The translations under genes were made by a program, and so were the position numbers. 64,000 nt of DNA, from contig CALCCB010000162.1 of NCBI GenBank assembly GCA_937899625.1, forward strand, positions 1-64,000. The letters run 5' to 3'. Source of the stretch: an uncultured Bacteroidota bacterium. GTDB lineage: Bacteria > Bacteroidota > Bacteroidia > Flavobacteriales_D > Crocinitomicaceae. Positions 7,566 through 14,966 of the stretch are shown one piece after another. A model generated the notes under the pieces. That model made no database searches. It was not told the DNA's origin and worked only from the letters and a program-made list of their open reading frames with translations. Every line of letters starts with the position of its first letter. Position 1 is the stretch's first letter.

Positions 7566-8224
7566 TTCTTCAGGAATAAAGTTGCGATCGTATGATCGTT
7601 CTGGGTCGTAATTTTTATGTTCTCTTCGTTGCCATCCACCAGCGCTATTTGAACGCCTGCTTCTTCAACCAAACCGGCATCATCCGTAATTCCGTTGTGG
7701 TATGGAATATCGTACGCCTTCCTGACGAGTTCTGCACGAAAACATTGTGGCGTCTGCACAATACGATAATCGCTTCTTTTCACGGCAACAGAGCCCTGAT
7801 CACTGATCATTCTGATGGATTCCTTCATTTCGATCACCGGTACCACTGCACCTGACGCGATAACCTCCTCTCGACATCGTTGAAGGGTTTCTTCGCTCAC
7901 TAATGGTCGCACAGCATCATGAATAAAGATGTATTCTCCTGAACAATGCGTCAGAGCGTTCTTCACAGAATAATAACGCTCCTCTCCACCCGAAACAATT
8001 TTAACCGAGGTGCGGAACTGATGAACTGCTACCAGCTCATTCCAATACGAGATCCATTCTTCGGGCAGTGTAACGATGATCTCTGCCTCTGGATCAAAAC
8101 GCACAAACGCAGCAATGGTATGCATGATCAACGGCGTGTCATTGATCTCCACAAACTGTTTTGGGATGGCAGCGCCAAAACGCTTTCCTATTCCTCCCGC
8201 AGTAATGATCACTGAAATTTGCAT
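7562..8224 (-). CDS. ispD: 2-C-methyl-D-erythritol 4-phosphate cytidylyltransferase
   Basis: IspD joins CTP and methylerythritol phosphate to make CDP-methylerythritol, the third step of the MEP isoprenoid route, in the cytoplasm. The nucleotide-binding start ITAGGIGKRFG with IPKQF is at residues 8-23. HDAVRPLVS (near 100), the RIVQTPQCFRAE block and TDDAG (near 180) complete the family set. Length 220 is normal. It is followed by an overlapping DUF6495-like gene and preceded 29 bases upstream by a YqaA-type membrane protein. The second MEP enzyme, dxr, is elsewhere in this window at 45051-46217. Confidence 0.95.
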   Translation of the reverse strand: MQISVIITAGGIGKRFGAAIPKQFVEINDTPLIMHTIAAFVRFDPEAEIIVTLPEEWISYWNELVAVHQFRTSVKIVSGGEERYYSVKNALTHCSGEYIFIHDAVRPLVSEETLQRCREEVIASGAVVPVIEMKESIRMISDQGSVAVKRSDYRIVQTPQCFRAELVRKAYDIPYHNGITDDAGLVEEAGVQIALVDGNEENIKITTQNDHTIATLFLKK

Positions 8225-8253
8225 TGCATAAAGTTAGTTATTCCTTGTAAAGT

Positions 8254-8685
8254 TCAGGCCGTTAACCAAGGTATGCTGAGGATAATATATCGGAGGATCT
8301 TTGAGATTGACATCCATAGGAGTACTCTCCACCAGTGTACCCTGAAAAAACCCAATGCGACGGTCAAGGGATCACCTAAAAAAGGCGTCCATGATAACAA
8401 TGCCAGCCATTCTCCATATTTGGCTATCCGTTGTTCAAAGGAATTCAGTTTCGATTCAGACAGCCCGATCCTCAACAGCCATTTCGGATTCCCCAGCCTT
8501 CCGATCCAATAATTGGTTGCCCCACCTAATATGTTTCCAAAAGAAGCCAGCCCAATACAAGCAAAGGGATCATATCCTGATGCGAGCATCAGAACGAGCA
8601 TACCTTCACTGCTCAACGGCAGTATGGTTGCCGCAAGGAAACTTAATAAAAATAAGCCGGGATAACCGAAATCGAACCAGTTCAT
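8254..8685 (-). CDS. YqaA/DedA-type small membrane protein
   Basis: The ORF track starts at 8706, inside the terminator of the upstream gene. The ATG at 8685 (MNWFDFGY) is the likely start and gives 143 residues. Segments fit the YqaA branch of the SNARE-associated/DedA family: FLAATILPLSSEGMLVLML, GNILGGATNYWIGRLG, and SWTPFLGDPLTVALGF. DedA proteins move lipid carriers or support envelope stability; the exact substrate of this branch is not known. Four hydrophobic stretches place it in the inner membrane. It lies 29 bases before ispD on the same strand and could be cotranscribed. Confidence 0.8.
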   Translation of the reverse strand: MNWFDFGYPGLFLLSFLAATILPLSSEGMLVLMLASGYDPFACIGLASFGNILGGATNYWIGRLGNPKWLLRIGLSESKLNSFEQRIAKYGEWLALLSWTPFLGDPLTVALGFFRVHWWRVLLWMSISKILRYIILSIPWLTA

Positions 8686-8686
8686 A

Positions 8687-8717
8687 ACAAAAAAGGGCCG
8701 GTACACTACCGGCCCTT
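8687..8717 (-). terminator. Rho-independent terminator of the 621-aa T9SS gene
   Basis: A perfect stem AAGGGCCGGT/ACCGGCCCTT with loop AGTGT, followed on the minus strand by TTTTTTG. It starts 20 bases after the stop of the gene at 8738-10603 and ends just before the ATG of the YqaA-type gene, which argues against the longer ORF-track start of that gene. Confidence 0.9.
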
Positions 8718-8737
8718 CAAAGGTAGTTAACCTAAAA

Positions 8738-10603
8738 TTATTTCTTAATGAACTTCTTCGTAACAGTCGTTCCTTCAGTAACGATGTTCACATAGTAAAC
8801 ACCTGAAGCGAAATCAGCTTCGAAAGATACTGAATGATCACCTGCAGTTTGAGCACCTTCAAGAACTGTCTTCACAATTCTTCCTGATGCATCAAGAACA
8901 AGAACCTTCACGTTTTCGTTGTTCAACAAAGAGAAATCTACAGTTGTATTTCCGCTTGTTGGGTTAGGATATACTTCAGACAATGCAACTGTTCCGCTTT
9001 CCTCGTTGATTCCAACTGAAGGATCGAAGTTCAATTTCACCGCTGGAGCAACACCCCATCCTACGAAATAGTTTACTGCACTACTTGCGCCGAAAGGGCC
9101 GTAACATACTGTTGAGAAATCAGCATCACCAGCAGAAGAAGTCTTGATTGCCAATTTTTCTGTTGCTGTTTGAGATGTCATTAAAATTGCAAAATACAAT
9201 TTACCTGCTTCCAAGGTAGTTGGTGTAGGCAACTGAATTGTGGTGATTCCAGAAACCGGTGCAGGAGTTGGGATCTGATATGTGAAGTTCACAACATCAA
9301 AGTTTCCTGGGTCTTGAATGCTTCCAGCTACCACTTCATAAACAAATACATCTACATAGATACCAGCAGTCGTTCCTGAAGCAAATGCTACATCAATCGC
9401 CTTCAATTCCTGGTTCGCGTTGATCTCATAGAGGTTACCAATACCGATCAATTCTTCTTGAGAGAAGCTCAACTTAGTTGTACCTAGAGCATGGTTGTGT
9501 CCATACACAAAATCAGTAACCTTAAATTCTGTAGTCCCTGAGTTATTAGCTAGGTTATCATCCGCCGGCAATGTAGCTGTGATCGTATAAGTTCCTACAG
9601 TTGATGCAGTATACGTAGTTGTAAACCAAACAGTATCAGACTCGCCCGGCTGTAGCGTTACCGCTGGAGTTGTTGCTGAGTACACTGATGTACCACCAAG
9701 ATCAAAGTTTACGTCGATCGTTTTTGTTTGAGCAGTTCCTCCGTCATTCTTGATAGAGATACCAATTGTAGAAGGTACAGTTTGAGCAGTTGGTGTTTCA
9801 TAGTAATCCCAAGCATTAAAGATATCGTGAGTGAATACTTCGTTCAGTTTAAATTCATCTGAATATGCTTCTAGGATTCTTACGTCATCGATCATCCATC
9901 CATATGTTATCCATACGTTTGGATTGGTTGCAGAACCTGGGAAGGCTGTAGTCCAGCTAAAACGGATCCAAAGAGAATTTGTTCCCCCAGGAATAAACCC
10001 TGATAGATTGATCGTTTTAACAGTTGGGTTTGTATATGCAGCTCCGCCGTTTGCTGTCAAAGGCTCAATGTCAGAGTTGTCACCAACCAAAATCCAGTTC
10101 GTACCATCTGTTGAGATGTAAACTTCTTGAGCGTCATTGAATTGTGCTCCATATTGCATAAACTCAAGGATGTAGTTGTTTGGCCCACCAGAAAGAGCAT
10201 TCACATCTATAGGTGCAGCTGTAGTAAGGGTATAGGTTACATCCAACAACTGAGTGCCTGGAGATAATGTTGGATTACCGTTGTTCAATTCAGCAAACGC
10301 TCCATCTGAAGTAGAGTTGATCACTGAATTAAAAAACCATGATTGCTCAGTAGTTCCAATGTCCCATCCAAATCCGGCACCAGTAGCGCCATCATTGTTA
10401 ACAGTCCAATCAGTAGCATTTGAGAAGTCATTTGACCAAACAACATCCCCGCCAGCCTTATAAGTTGGAGTTGTTGTTGGCTTTTCAGCAGGAAGTTCCG
10501 TTGCAAACTGTCTGTTTGAAACGATCATTGACTCGGAAACCTTTTGTGAAAAACCAAAGAAGGCAGTTCCCAAAGCCATAACAAGAGTAGAGTATTTTTT
10601 CAT
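8738..10603 (-). CDS. Secreted adhesion-like protein with T9SS type A sorting domain
   Basis: 621 residues. A signal peptide (MKKYSTLVMALGTAFFGFSQ) is followed by a jelly-roll module resembling choice-of-anchor J (VVWSNDFSNATDWTVNND, NVWITYGWMIDDVRIL), a CARDB-like beta domain (ISIKNDGGTAQTKTIDV...PADDNLANNSG), a further beta domain, and a C-terminal sorting domain (EVYPNPTSGNTTVDFS, VLVLDASGRIV, ending TKKFIKK). The protein should be exported by the T9SS and remain on the surface or be released. Both promoter boxes lie upstream and a strong terminator follows, so it forms its own transcription unit. The specific ligand is not visible. Confidence 0.85.
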   Translation of the reverse strand: MKKYSTLVMALGTAFFGFSQKVSESMIVSNRQFATELPAEKPTTTPTYKAGGDVVWSNDFSNATDWTVNNDGATGAGFGWDIGTTEQSWFFNSVINSTSDGAFAELNNGNPTLSPGTQLLDVTYTLTTAAPIDVNALSGGPNNYILEFMQYGAQFNDAQEVYISTDGTNWILVGDNSDIEPLTANGGAAYTNPTVKTINLSGFIPGGTNSLWIRFSWTTAFPGSATNPNVWITYGWMIDDVRILEAYSDEFKLNEVFTHDIFNAWDYYETPTAQTVPSTIGISIKNDGGTAQTKTIDVNFDLGGTSVYSATTPAVTLQPGESDTVWFTTTYTASTVGTYTITATLPADDNLANNSGTTEFKVTDFVYGHNHALGTTKLSFSQEELIGIGNLYEINANQELKAIDVAFASGTTAGIYVDVFVYEVVAGSIQDPGNFDVVNFTYQIPTPAPVSGITTIQLPTPTTLEAGKLYFAILMTSQTATEKLAIKTSSAGDADFSTVCYGPFGASSAVNYFVGWGVAPAVKLNFDPSVGINEESGTVALSEVYPNPTSGNTTVDFSLLNNENVKVLVLDASGRIVKTVLEGAQTAGDHSVSFEADFASGVYYVNIVTEGTTVTKKFIKK

Positions 10604-10635
10604 AATTAATTATTACTTACGTGGTTAATTAAAAA

Positions 10636-10666
10636 CAAAACTAACTAAAATAAAGTTGGCTACAAA
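10636..10666 (-). promoter_or_regulatory. Bacteroidota promoter with both boxes
   Basis: On the minus strand: TTTG (10666-10663), 19 bases, then TAGTTTTG (10643-10636), matching the Bacteroidota TTTG/TAnnTTTG arrangement. The start of the 621-aa gene is 32 bases downstream. It is the best complete promoter in the window. Confidence 0.75.
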
Positions 10667-10714
10667 TTGAATTAAACAGACTGTTAAATTTTGATCACTT
10701 TCTTCAGAATTGTC

Positions 10715-11485
10715 TTAAGCATCCTTAAGGAAAGGTAATTTTTCTCTTACCTCTGAAAGCATTGCGGCAGACAATTCTCCGATCACGATCTCCTCCTTAC
10801 CTTCTTCGGCAGCTTTTACCTCACCCAAAGGACCTACAACCATGCTGTCTCCGGAGTATTCCAGGTTTGAACCATCCAATCCAACCCTGTTTGTTCCCAG
10901 AACATAGCACTGATTCTCAATTGCCCTTGCTTGAAGTAAAGTCTTCCAATGAAGTGACCTACGTTTAGGCCAATTTGCAACATACAAGATAACGTCGTAC
11001 CTCACCAAACCGTTGGAAAGGATCTTATTTCTCACTATTTCAGGAAATCTCAGATCGTAACAGATCTGCAAATTGAATTTCCATCCTTTGTACTCGGCAA
11101 TCGTTTCTTTTTCTCCTGAACTGTAGGTGAGATCCTCTCCCGCCAATCCAAAACACTTGCGTTTATCGTAGGTTGTCATCTTTCCGTCAGGAAGAACAAA
11201 ATAGGCTCTATTGAAAAACGCACCCCCTTCACTTGTGATCATTGATGTATAGACCGCACAGTTCTTTTCGCTTGCGAGATCCTTCAGCCATTGAACACCT
11301 ACACCTGCCTTCTCTTCGGCAAGGGCTGCAGCGTTCATGCTAAATCCGGTGTTGAACATTTCGGGTAGAAGAATAAGATCTACCTGCTCCAGTCCGGCAA
11401 GTAACTCCGAATAATGCGCATAGTTTTTCGTTTTATCCTCCCACGCCTGATCGGCCTGAACAAGGGCAACTTTTAGATCATGCAT
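10715..11485 (-). CDS. Nitrilase-superfamily omega-amidase (YafV-like)
   Basis: 256 residues with the Glu-Lys-Cys triad: E42 in LLPEMFNTGF, K108 in YDKRKCF, C142 in LQICYDLRFPE. The MF(N/S)TGF block and the DLRFPE motif are typical of the YafV/NIT2 branch, which hydrolyses alpha-ketoglutaramate or alpha-ketosuccinamate to the keto acid and ammonia. The gene overlaps the preceding aminotransferase by 13 bases, and the glutamine-transaminase/omega-amidase pair is known to work together in methionine salvage. Cytoplasmic. The pairing strengthens the omega-amidase call over other nitrilases. Confidence 0.85.
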   Translation of the reverse strand: MHDLKVALVQADQAWEDKTKNYAHYSELLAGLEQVDLILLPEMFNTGFSMNAAALAEEKAGVGVQWLKDLASEKNCAVYTSMITSEGGAFFNRAYFVLPDGKMTTYDKRKCFGLAGEDLTYSSGEKETIAEYKGWKFNLQICYDLRFPEIVRNKILSNGLVRYDVILYVANWPKRRSLHWKTLLQARAIENQCYVLGTNRVGLDGSNLEYSGDSMVVGPLGEVKAAEEGKEEIVIGELSAAMLSEVREKLPFLKDA

Positions 11486-12600
11486 AATTTCTCTGCTGCT
11501 TTGGTTAACGTTTCATCGTCCTTGGCGAAGCAGAATCTGATCAGCTTCTGGTCGAGTCTTGAGTCGTTGAACACCGATAACGGGATCGATGCCACACCAT
11601 GTTCAATCACCATTCGCTTAGCGAATTCCGTATCCAGCTCGTCAGAGATCGACTTGTAAGATGCTACCTGAAAATACGACCCTTCGGAAGGTAGAAGTTC
11701 AAAACGACTTCCTGCCATTAAAGAGCGGAACAAATCTCTTTTCTGCTGATAGAAACTACCCAGCTTACTTACATCGATCTTTCGTAAATATTCTGCCAAC
11801 ACTTCCTGAGCGACACTATTTACACAGAACACCAGGAATTGATGTACTTTTTTGATCTCCTTCATCATCGTCGGAGGAGCGATCATGTAACCCATTTTCC
11901 AACCTGTAATGTGGAAGGTTTTCCCAAAAGAAGAAACGATGATACTTCTGTTCCTAATGTTTTCCAAACTATTCACCGATCTGTGTCTTTTCTCAAAGGT
12001 GATGTATTCATACACTTCATCGGACAACAACAACAGTTGCGGATGATCATTCATCAACTCCTCCAGCGCCACATAATCATCATCTCTCCAAACTCTACCC
12101 GATGGGTTATGCGGATTGTTGATGATCATCATTTTGGTATTCTTATTTACTGCTTCACGAATCTTTTGCCAATCCGGTAAAAAGTCCTCGGCCATTTGAA
12201 CATGCACTGGAACTCCTCCGGTAAGAACGATCGGTGGTTCGTAACAATCATAGCTTGGATCAAGGATCACCACTTCCTCACCCTTATTTACCAACGCCTG
12301 AATTGCCGTGAAAATAGCCTGGGTTGCACCCGCCGTGACCAATATTTCTTCGGATGGATGAACCGATCTTCCATATTGTTCGAGCGTAAGTCTGGATAGT
12401 TCTCCCAAAAGTTTTGGATTACCTCCCATTGGGGCATACTGATGGATATTTTCATCCACTTTTGACTTGATGATCTCGATCAGTTGATCATCTACCGGAA
12501 AATTCGGAAATCCCTGAGATAAATTGATCGCCTGGTATTCATTGGCCATCTGTGACATGACCGTGAATATCGTTGTCCCTACTTTTGGTAATTTAGACAT
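11473..12600 (-). CDS. PLP aminotransferase, methionine/glutamine transaminase type (YbdL-like)
   Basis: 375 residues, fold-type I class I/II aminotransferase. Seen: NLSQGFPNFP near residue 26, QYAPMGGNPKLL, GATQAIFTAI, NNPHNPSGRVW, SDEVYEYITF, and the PLP lysine K227 in SSFGKTFHITGWKMGY. The QGFPNF and QYAPMGG motifs place it in the YbdL/kynurenine-aminotransferase III/glutamine transaminase K group, which uses glutamine to aminate ketomethiobutyrate. The following gene is the omega-amidase that removes the alpha-ketoglutaramate product. Kynurenine as an alternative substrate is possible, since kynurenine-route genes lie 2.4 kb away. The upstream DNA holds two competing inverted repeats. Confidence 0.88.
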   Translation of the reverse strand: MSKLPKVGTTIFTVMSQMANEYQAINLSQGFPNFPVDDQLIEIIKSKVDENIHQYAPMGGNPKLLGELSRLTLEQYGRSVHPSEEILVTAGATQAIFTAIQALVNKGEEVVILDPSYDCYEPPIVLTGGVPVHVQMAEDFLPDWQKIREAVNKNTKMMIINNPHNPSGRVWRDDDYVALEELMNDHPQLLLLSDEVYEYITFEKRHRSVNSLENIRNRSIIVSSFGKTFHITGWKMGYMIAPPTMMKEIKKVHQFLVFCVNSVAQEVLAEYLRKIDVSKLGSFYQQKRDLFRSLMAGSRFELLPSEGSYFQVASYKSISDELDTEFAKRMVIEHGVASIPLSVFNDSRLDQKLIRFCFAKDDETLTKAAEKLCMI

Positions 12601-12607
12601 GCGTTTA

Positions 12608-12666
12608 CTTTTAGCGAATTTACTAAAAGCAATTACTTCAGCGAAAAGGTCTCTTAATTGCTTTTA
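12608..12666 (-). promoter_or_regulatory. Candidate leader with two mutually exclusive hairpins
   Basis: TAAAAGCAATTA (12624-12635) pairs perfectly with TAATTGCTTTTA (12655-12666). Part of the same arm, CTAAAAG (12623-12629), also pairs perfectly with CTTTTAG (12608-12614). In an mRNA for the aminotransferase the second hairpin would end seven bases before the ATG. No convincing promoter is visible upstream, so a protein-binding operator is an equal possibility. Confidence 0.4.
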
Positions 12667-12736
12667 ACATTCAAATAACAATTCGGCAAGGGATTTTTTA
12701 ATATTATTGCTTTGTCATATATTAAAACTTATACTT

Positions 12737-13192
12737 ATGAGATCAGAAATACTTTTAGTGTCCTTTCTAATAGCAGGAGGTGTTGCCTCTGCTCAGGTAA
12801 ATTCAGAAAAGCAAGTCGTTAAGAATGAAGTAAAGAAAGAGGTTTCAATTGAAGAGGTGGATGGAGTAAAAACCATAATGATCCATACTTCTACAAATGG
12901 AGTAGAAACCATGGAAGTATATAAAGGCGAGGAAGCAGAGGAGAAAATAGCTGCTATGAATGTTGAATCTGGAGCCATAGTTGAGGAACGTGTTTATGTT
13001 GAAGAGAACAACGGAGTAAAAACACTACGAATCGAGCGCATCGAGAATGGTATTTCCTCAGTAGTGTACTACAAAGGAGAGGAGGCCGACAGAAAATTAC
13101 AGGAGATGGAATCTCGCGAACTACGCAAGAACCAGCGAATGGAATTGAAAGAAGAAATGAAGGTGAACCGAATTGAAAAACCAACGAATTAA
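12737..13192 (+). CDS. Small secreted protein with two copies of a GVKT...YKGEEA repeat
   Basis: The ORF track begins ten residues early. The ATG at 12737 starts the signal peptide (MRSEILLVSFLIAGGVASAQ) and gives 151 residues. The mature protein holds two repeats of about 32 residues: GVKTIMIHTSTNGVETMEVYKGEEAEEKIAAM and, about 55 residues later, GVKTLRIERIENGISSVVYYKGEEADRKLQEM. A charged helical tail follows. It is very rich in Glu and Lys and should be periplasmic. A terminator follows within 25 bases. I do not recognise the family. An internal duplication is the clearest feature. Confidence 0.75.
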   Translation: MRSEILLVSFLIAGGVASAQVNSEKQVVKNEVKKEVSIEEVDGVKTIMIHTSTNGVETMEVYKGEEAEEKIAAMNVESGAIVEERVYVEENNGVKTLRIERIENGISSVVYYKGEEADRKLQEMESRELRKNQRMELKEEMKVNRIEKPTN

Positions 13193-13212
13193 TTGGTATT
13201 CACATAAACTTT

Positions 13213-13240
13213 AAGCCGTCTTTAGGACGGCTTTTTTATT
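13213..13240 (+). terminator. Rho-independent terminator
   Basis: AAGCCGTC (13213-13220), loop TTTAG, GACGGCTT (13226-13233) and a T-run. It ends the 12737-13192 gene; its T-run merges into the -7 box of the next gene. Confidence 0.9.
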
Positions 13241-13244
13241 TTTG
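13237..13244 (+). promoter_or_regulatory. -7 box TATTTTTG, very close to the next ATG
   Basis: An exact TAnnTTTG match only four bases before the ATG at 13249. If it is used, the mRNA would have almost no 5' leader. Confidence 0.45.
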
Positions 13245-13248
13245 CAAC

Positions 13249-13512
13249 ATGAATAAACTACTCATTATATCCATTGTTCTTGGAGGCCTTTTATCGAGCT
13301 GTTCTTCGGAAGATGCTCAATTCTGTGAATGCATGAAGGTCAGTAAGGATCTGAATGATATTTCTGCCGAAGTACTTGAAACGGGTGCCGACGAGAAAAA
13401 GGCAGAGGAACATCGTAAGCTGAACGATCAAAAGAAAAAGATCTGCAAGGAATACGAAACGATGAGCGGAGAAGAAATGCTCAAGCGCAAGAAAAACTGC
13501 GAAGAAAAGTAG
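13249..13512 (+). CDS. Small putative lipoprotein, Cys-rich
   Basis: 87 residues. The start MNKLLIISIVLGGLLSSC has a lipobox (LSSC), so the mature protein would begin at the Cys at position 18 and be lipid-anchored. The rest is helical and charged, with further Cys residues in FCECMK, KICKEY and KKNCEEK. It ends two bases before the stop of the convergent hemL gene. The family is not recognised; similar short Cys-containing lipoproteins are common in Flavobacteriales. The start is fixed by the signal peptide. Confidence 0.75.
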   Translation: MNKLLIISIVLGGLLSSCSSEDAQFCECMKVSKDLNDISAEVLETGADEKKAEEHRKLNDQKKKICKEYETMSGEEMLKRKKNCEEK

Positions 13513-13514
13513 GT

Positions 13515-14831
13515 CTATCCGTAGATCATATCCAGCACTTCCTCCATCGCTTTCGCTGCCATATCTAGATCATTCAGGGAGTGAGCTTCTGAAACGAAAC
13601 CTACCTCATAACCACTTGGACCGAGGTAAACACCCCTATTCAGTAATTCTCGGTGCATGATCCTGAAACCATTCATGTTTGGGTCGATCTCCTCTGCACT
13701 ATGGATCCTTTTCTTTCCATTGAATGAAAGCCAGAAGATCGAACCGATCGACACTAATTCGAATGGATAGTTCTTTTCGTTTGCATAGTTATTGATCCTG
13801 GAAGTAAAGTGGTTTGTTTTCTCAGCAAGCGTTTCATAAAACCCAGGCTTTGAACATTCTGTCAATTGAGCAATACCCGCCGCCATTGCCACCGGATTTC
13901 CGGATAATGTTCCAGCTTGATAAACCGGTCCGTCAGGAGAAACCTTTCTCATTAACCCATTGCTCGCGCCATAGGCACCTACAGGCAAACCACCACCAAG
14001 AATCTTCCCATAAGTCACAATATCTGGAATAATCCCGTATAATTCCGCTGCACCACTGAAGGCCACTCTGAAACCTGAGATCACCTCATCAAAGGTGAGC
14101 AAAACGTTGTATTCGGTACACAGCTCACGAAGTAACAAAAGGAAATGTTTTTCCTGAAGTAAAAGCCCGTTGTTCGCAGGAATCGGCTCAATGATCACAC
14201 ACGCCATATCAGCATGATGTTCTTTGAAACATTCTCTCAACGCAGCTTCATCATTTAACGGTAAAACCAGTGTTTGATTCGCGAACGCTTCAGGAACTCC
14301 AGCACTTGATGACTCACCAAACGTCACCAGACCACTTCCTGCTTTTACCAGAAGTGCATCCACGTGACCATGATAGCATCCTTCAAATTTCAACACCTTG
14401 TTCTTACCTGTATATCCTCTTGCTAAACGTAAGGCAGACATCACCGCTTCTGTTCCGGAGCTCACAAATCGGATCTTTTCAATGAACGGGTTTCTGTTCA
14501 GGATCAATTCAGCAAGTTCATTCTCCAATCTCGTCGGCGCACCAAAACTTGCACCGTTTTGCATGGTTTCAACCACCTTTTTAAACACTTCAGGGTGATT
14601 GTGCCCAAGGATCAGTGGACCCCAGCTGCAACAGAAATCAATGAACTCATTGTTGTCCTCATCCCAGATCCTGCAACCATCGCCTTTTTTAATGAACAGC
14701 GGATTTCCATCAACCGATTTAAAAGCTCTTACAGGGGAATTCACTCCACCCGGAAAATATGTTTTTGACTTTTCGAAAAGCTCCTCTGATGTTTTTCTTG
14801 AAATATCTGTTGACGTTTGCATCTTATCCAT
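13515..14831 (-). CDS. hemL: Glutamate-1-semialdehyde 2,1-aminomutase
   Basis: HemL moves the amino group of glutamate-1-semialdehyde to make 5-aminolevulinate, the tetrapyrrole precursor, in the cytoplasm. Motifs: YFPGGVNSPVRAFKSV near residue 27, FCCSWGPLILGHNHP, VSSGTEAVMSALRLARG, YHGHVDALLVKAGSG, LTFDEVISGFR, and the PLP lysine in TYGKILGGGLPVGA. Length 438 is usual. The start is ATG 14831 or the third-codon-later ATG at 14822. Transcribed divergently from kynU, with 135 bases between the starts. Using HemL implies the five-carbon route to haem. Confidence 0.95.
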   Translation of the reverse strand: MDKMQTSTDISRKTSEELFEKSKTYFPGGVNSPVRAFKSVDGNPLFIKKGDGCRIWDEDNNEFIDFCCSWGPLILGHNHPEVFKKVVETMQNGASFGAPTRLENELAELILNRNPFIEKIRFVSSGTEAVMSALRLARGYTGKNKVLKFEGCYHGHVDALLVKAGSGLVTFGESSSAGVPEAFANQTLVLPLNDEAALRECFKEHHADMACVIIEPIPANNGLLLQEKHFLLLLRELCTEYNVLLTFDEVISGFRVAFSGAAELYGIIPDIVTYGKILGGGLPVGAYGASNGLMRKVSPDGPVYQAGTLSGNPVAMAAGIAQLTECSKPGFYETLAEKTNHFTSRINNYANEKNYPFELVSIGSIFWLSFNGKKRIHSAEEIDPNMNGFRIMHRELLNRGVYLGPSGYEVGFVSEAHSLNDLDMAAKAMEEVLDMIYG

Positions 14832-14912
14832 TTTACTACAAAATTAATATTCAAGCAGGAATCTACCTTATCTCAACTAATAAAAGTAGCACGTTATGGC
14901 CCCAAGAATAAT

Positions 14913-14938
14913 TATCTTTGCCTGCCGACTGTAGGCAA
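14913..14938 (+). promoter_or_regulatory. kynU -7 box overlapping an inverted repeat
   Basis: TATCTTTG (14913-14920) is an exact TAnnTTTG. It overlaps a small inverted repeat, TTGCCT (14918-14923) and AGGCAA (14933-14938), which covers the expected transcription start and could bind a regulator. It lies 46 bases before the kynU ATG and excludes the longer ORF-track start. Confidence 0.5.
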
Positions 14939-14966
14939 CACACGAAGAATAAGGCATATTTTAGCT

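Noticed and set aside
14817-14966. 50-residue N-terminal extension of kynureninase
   Set aside because: It crosses a -7 box and extends past the usual start of the family.
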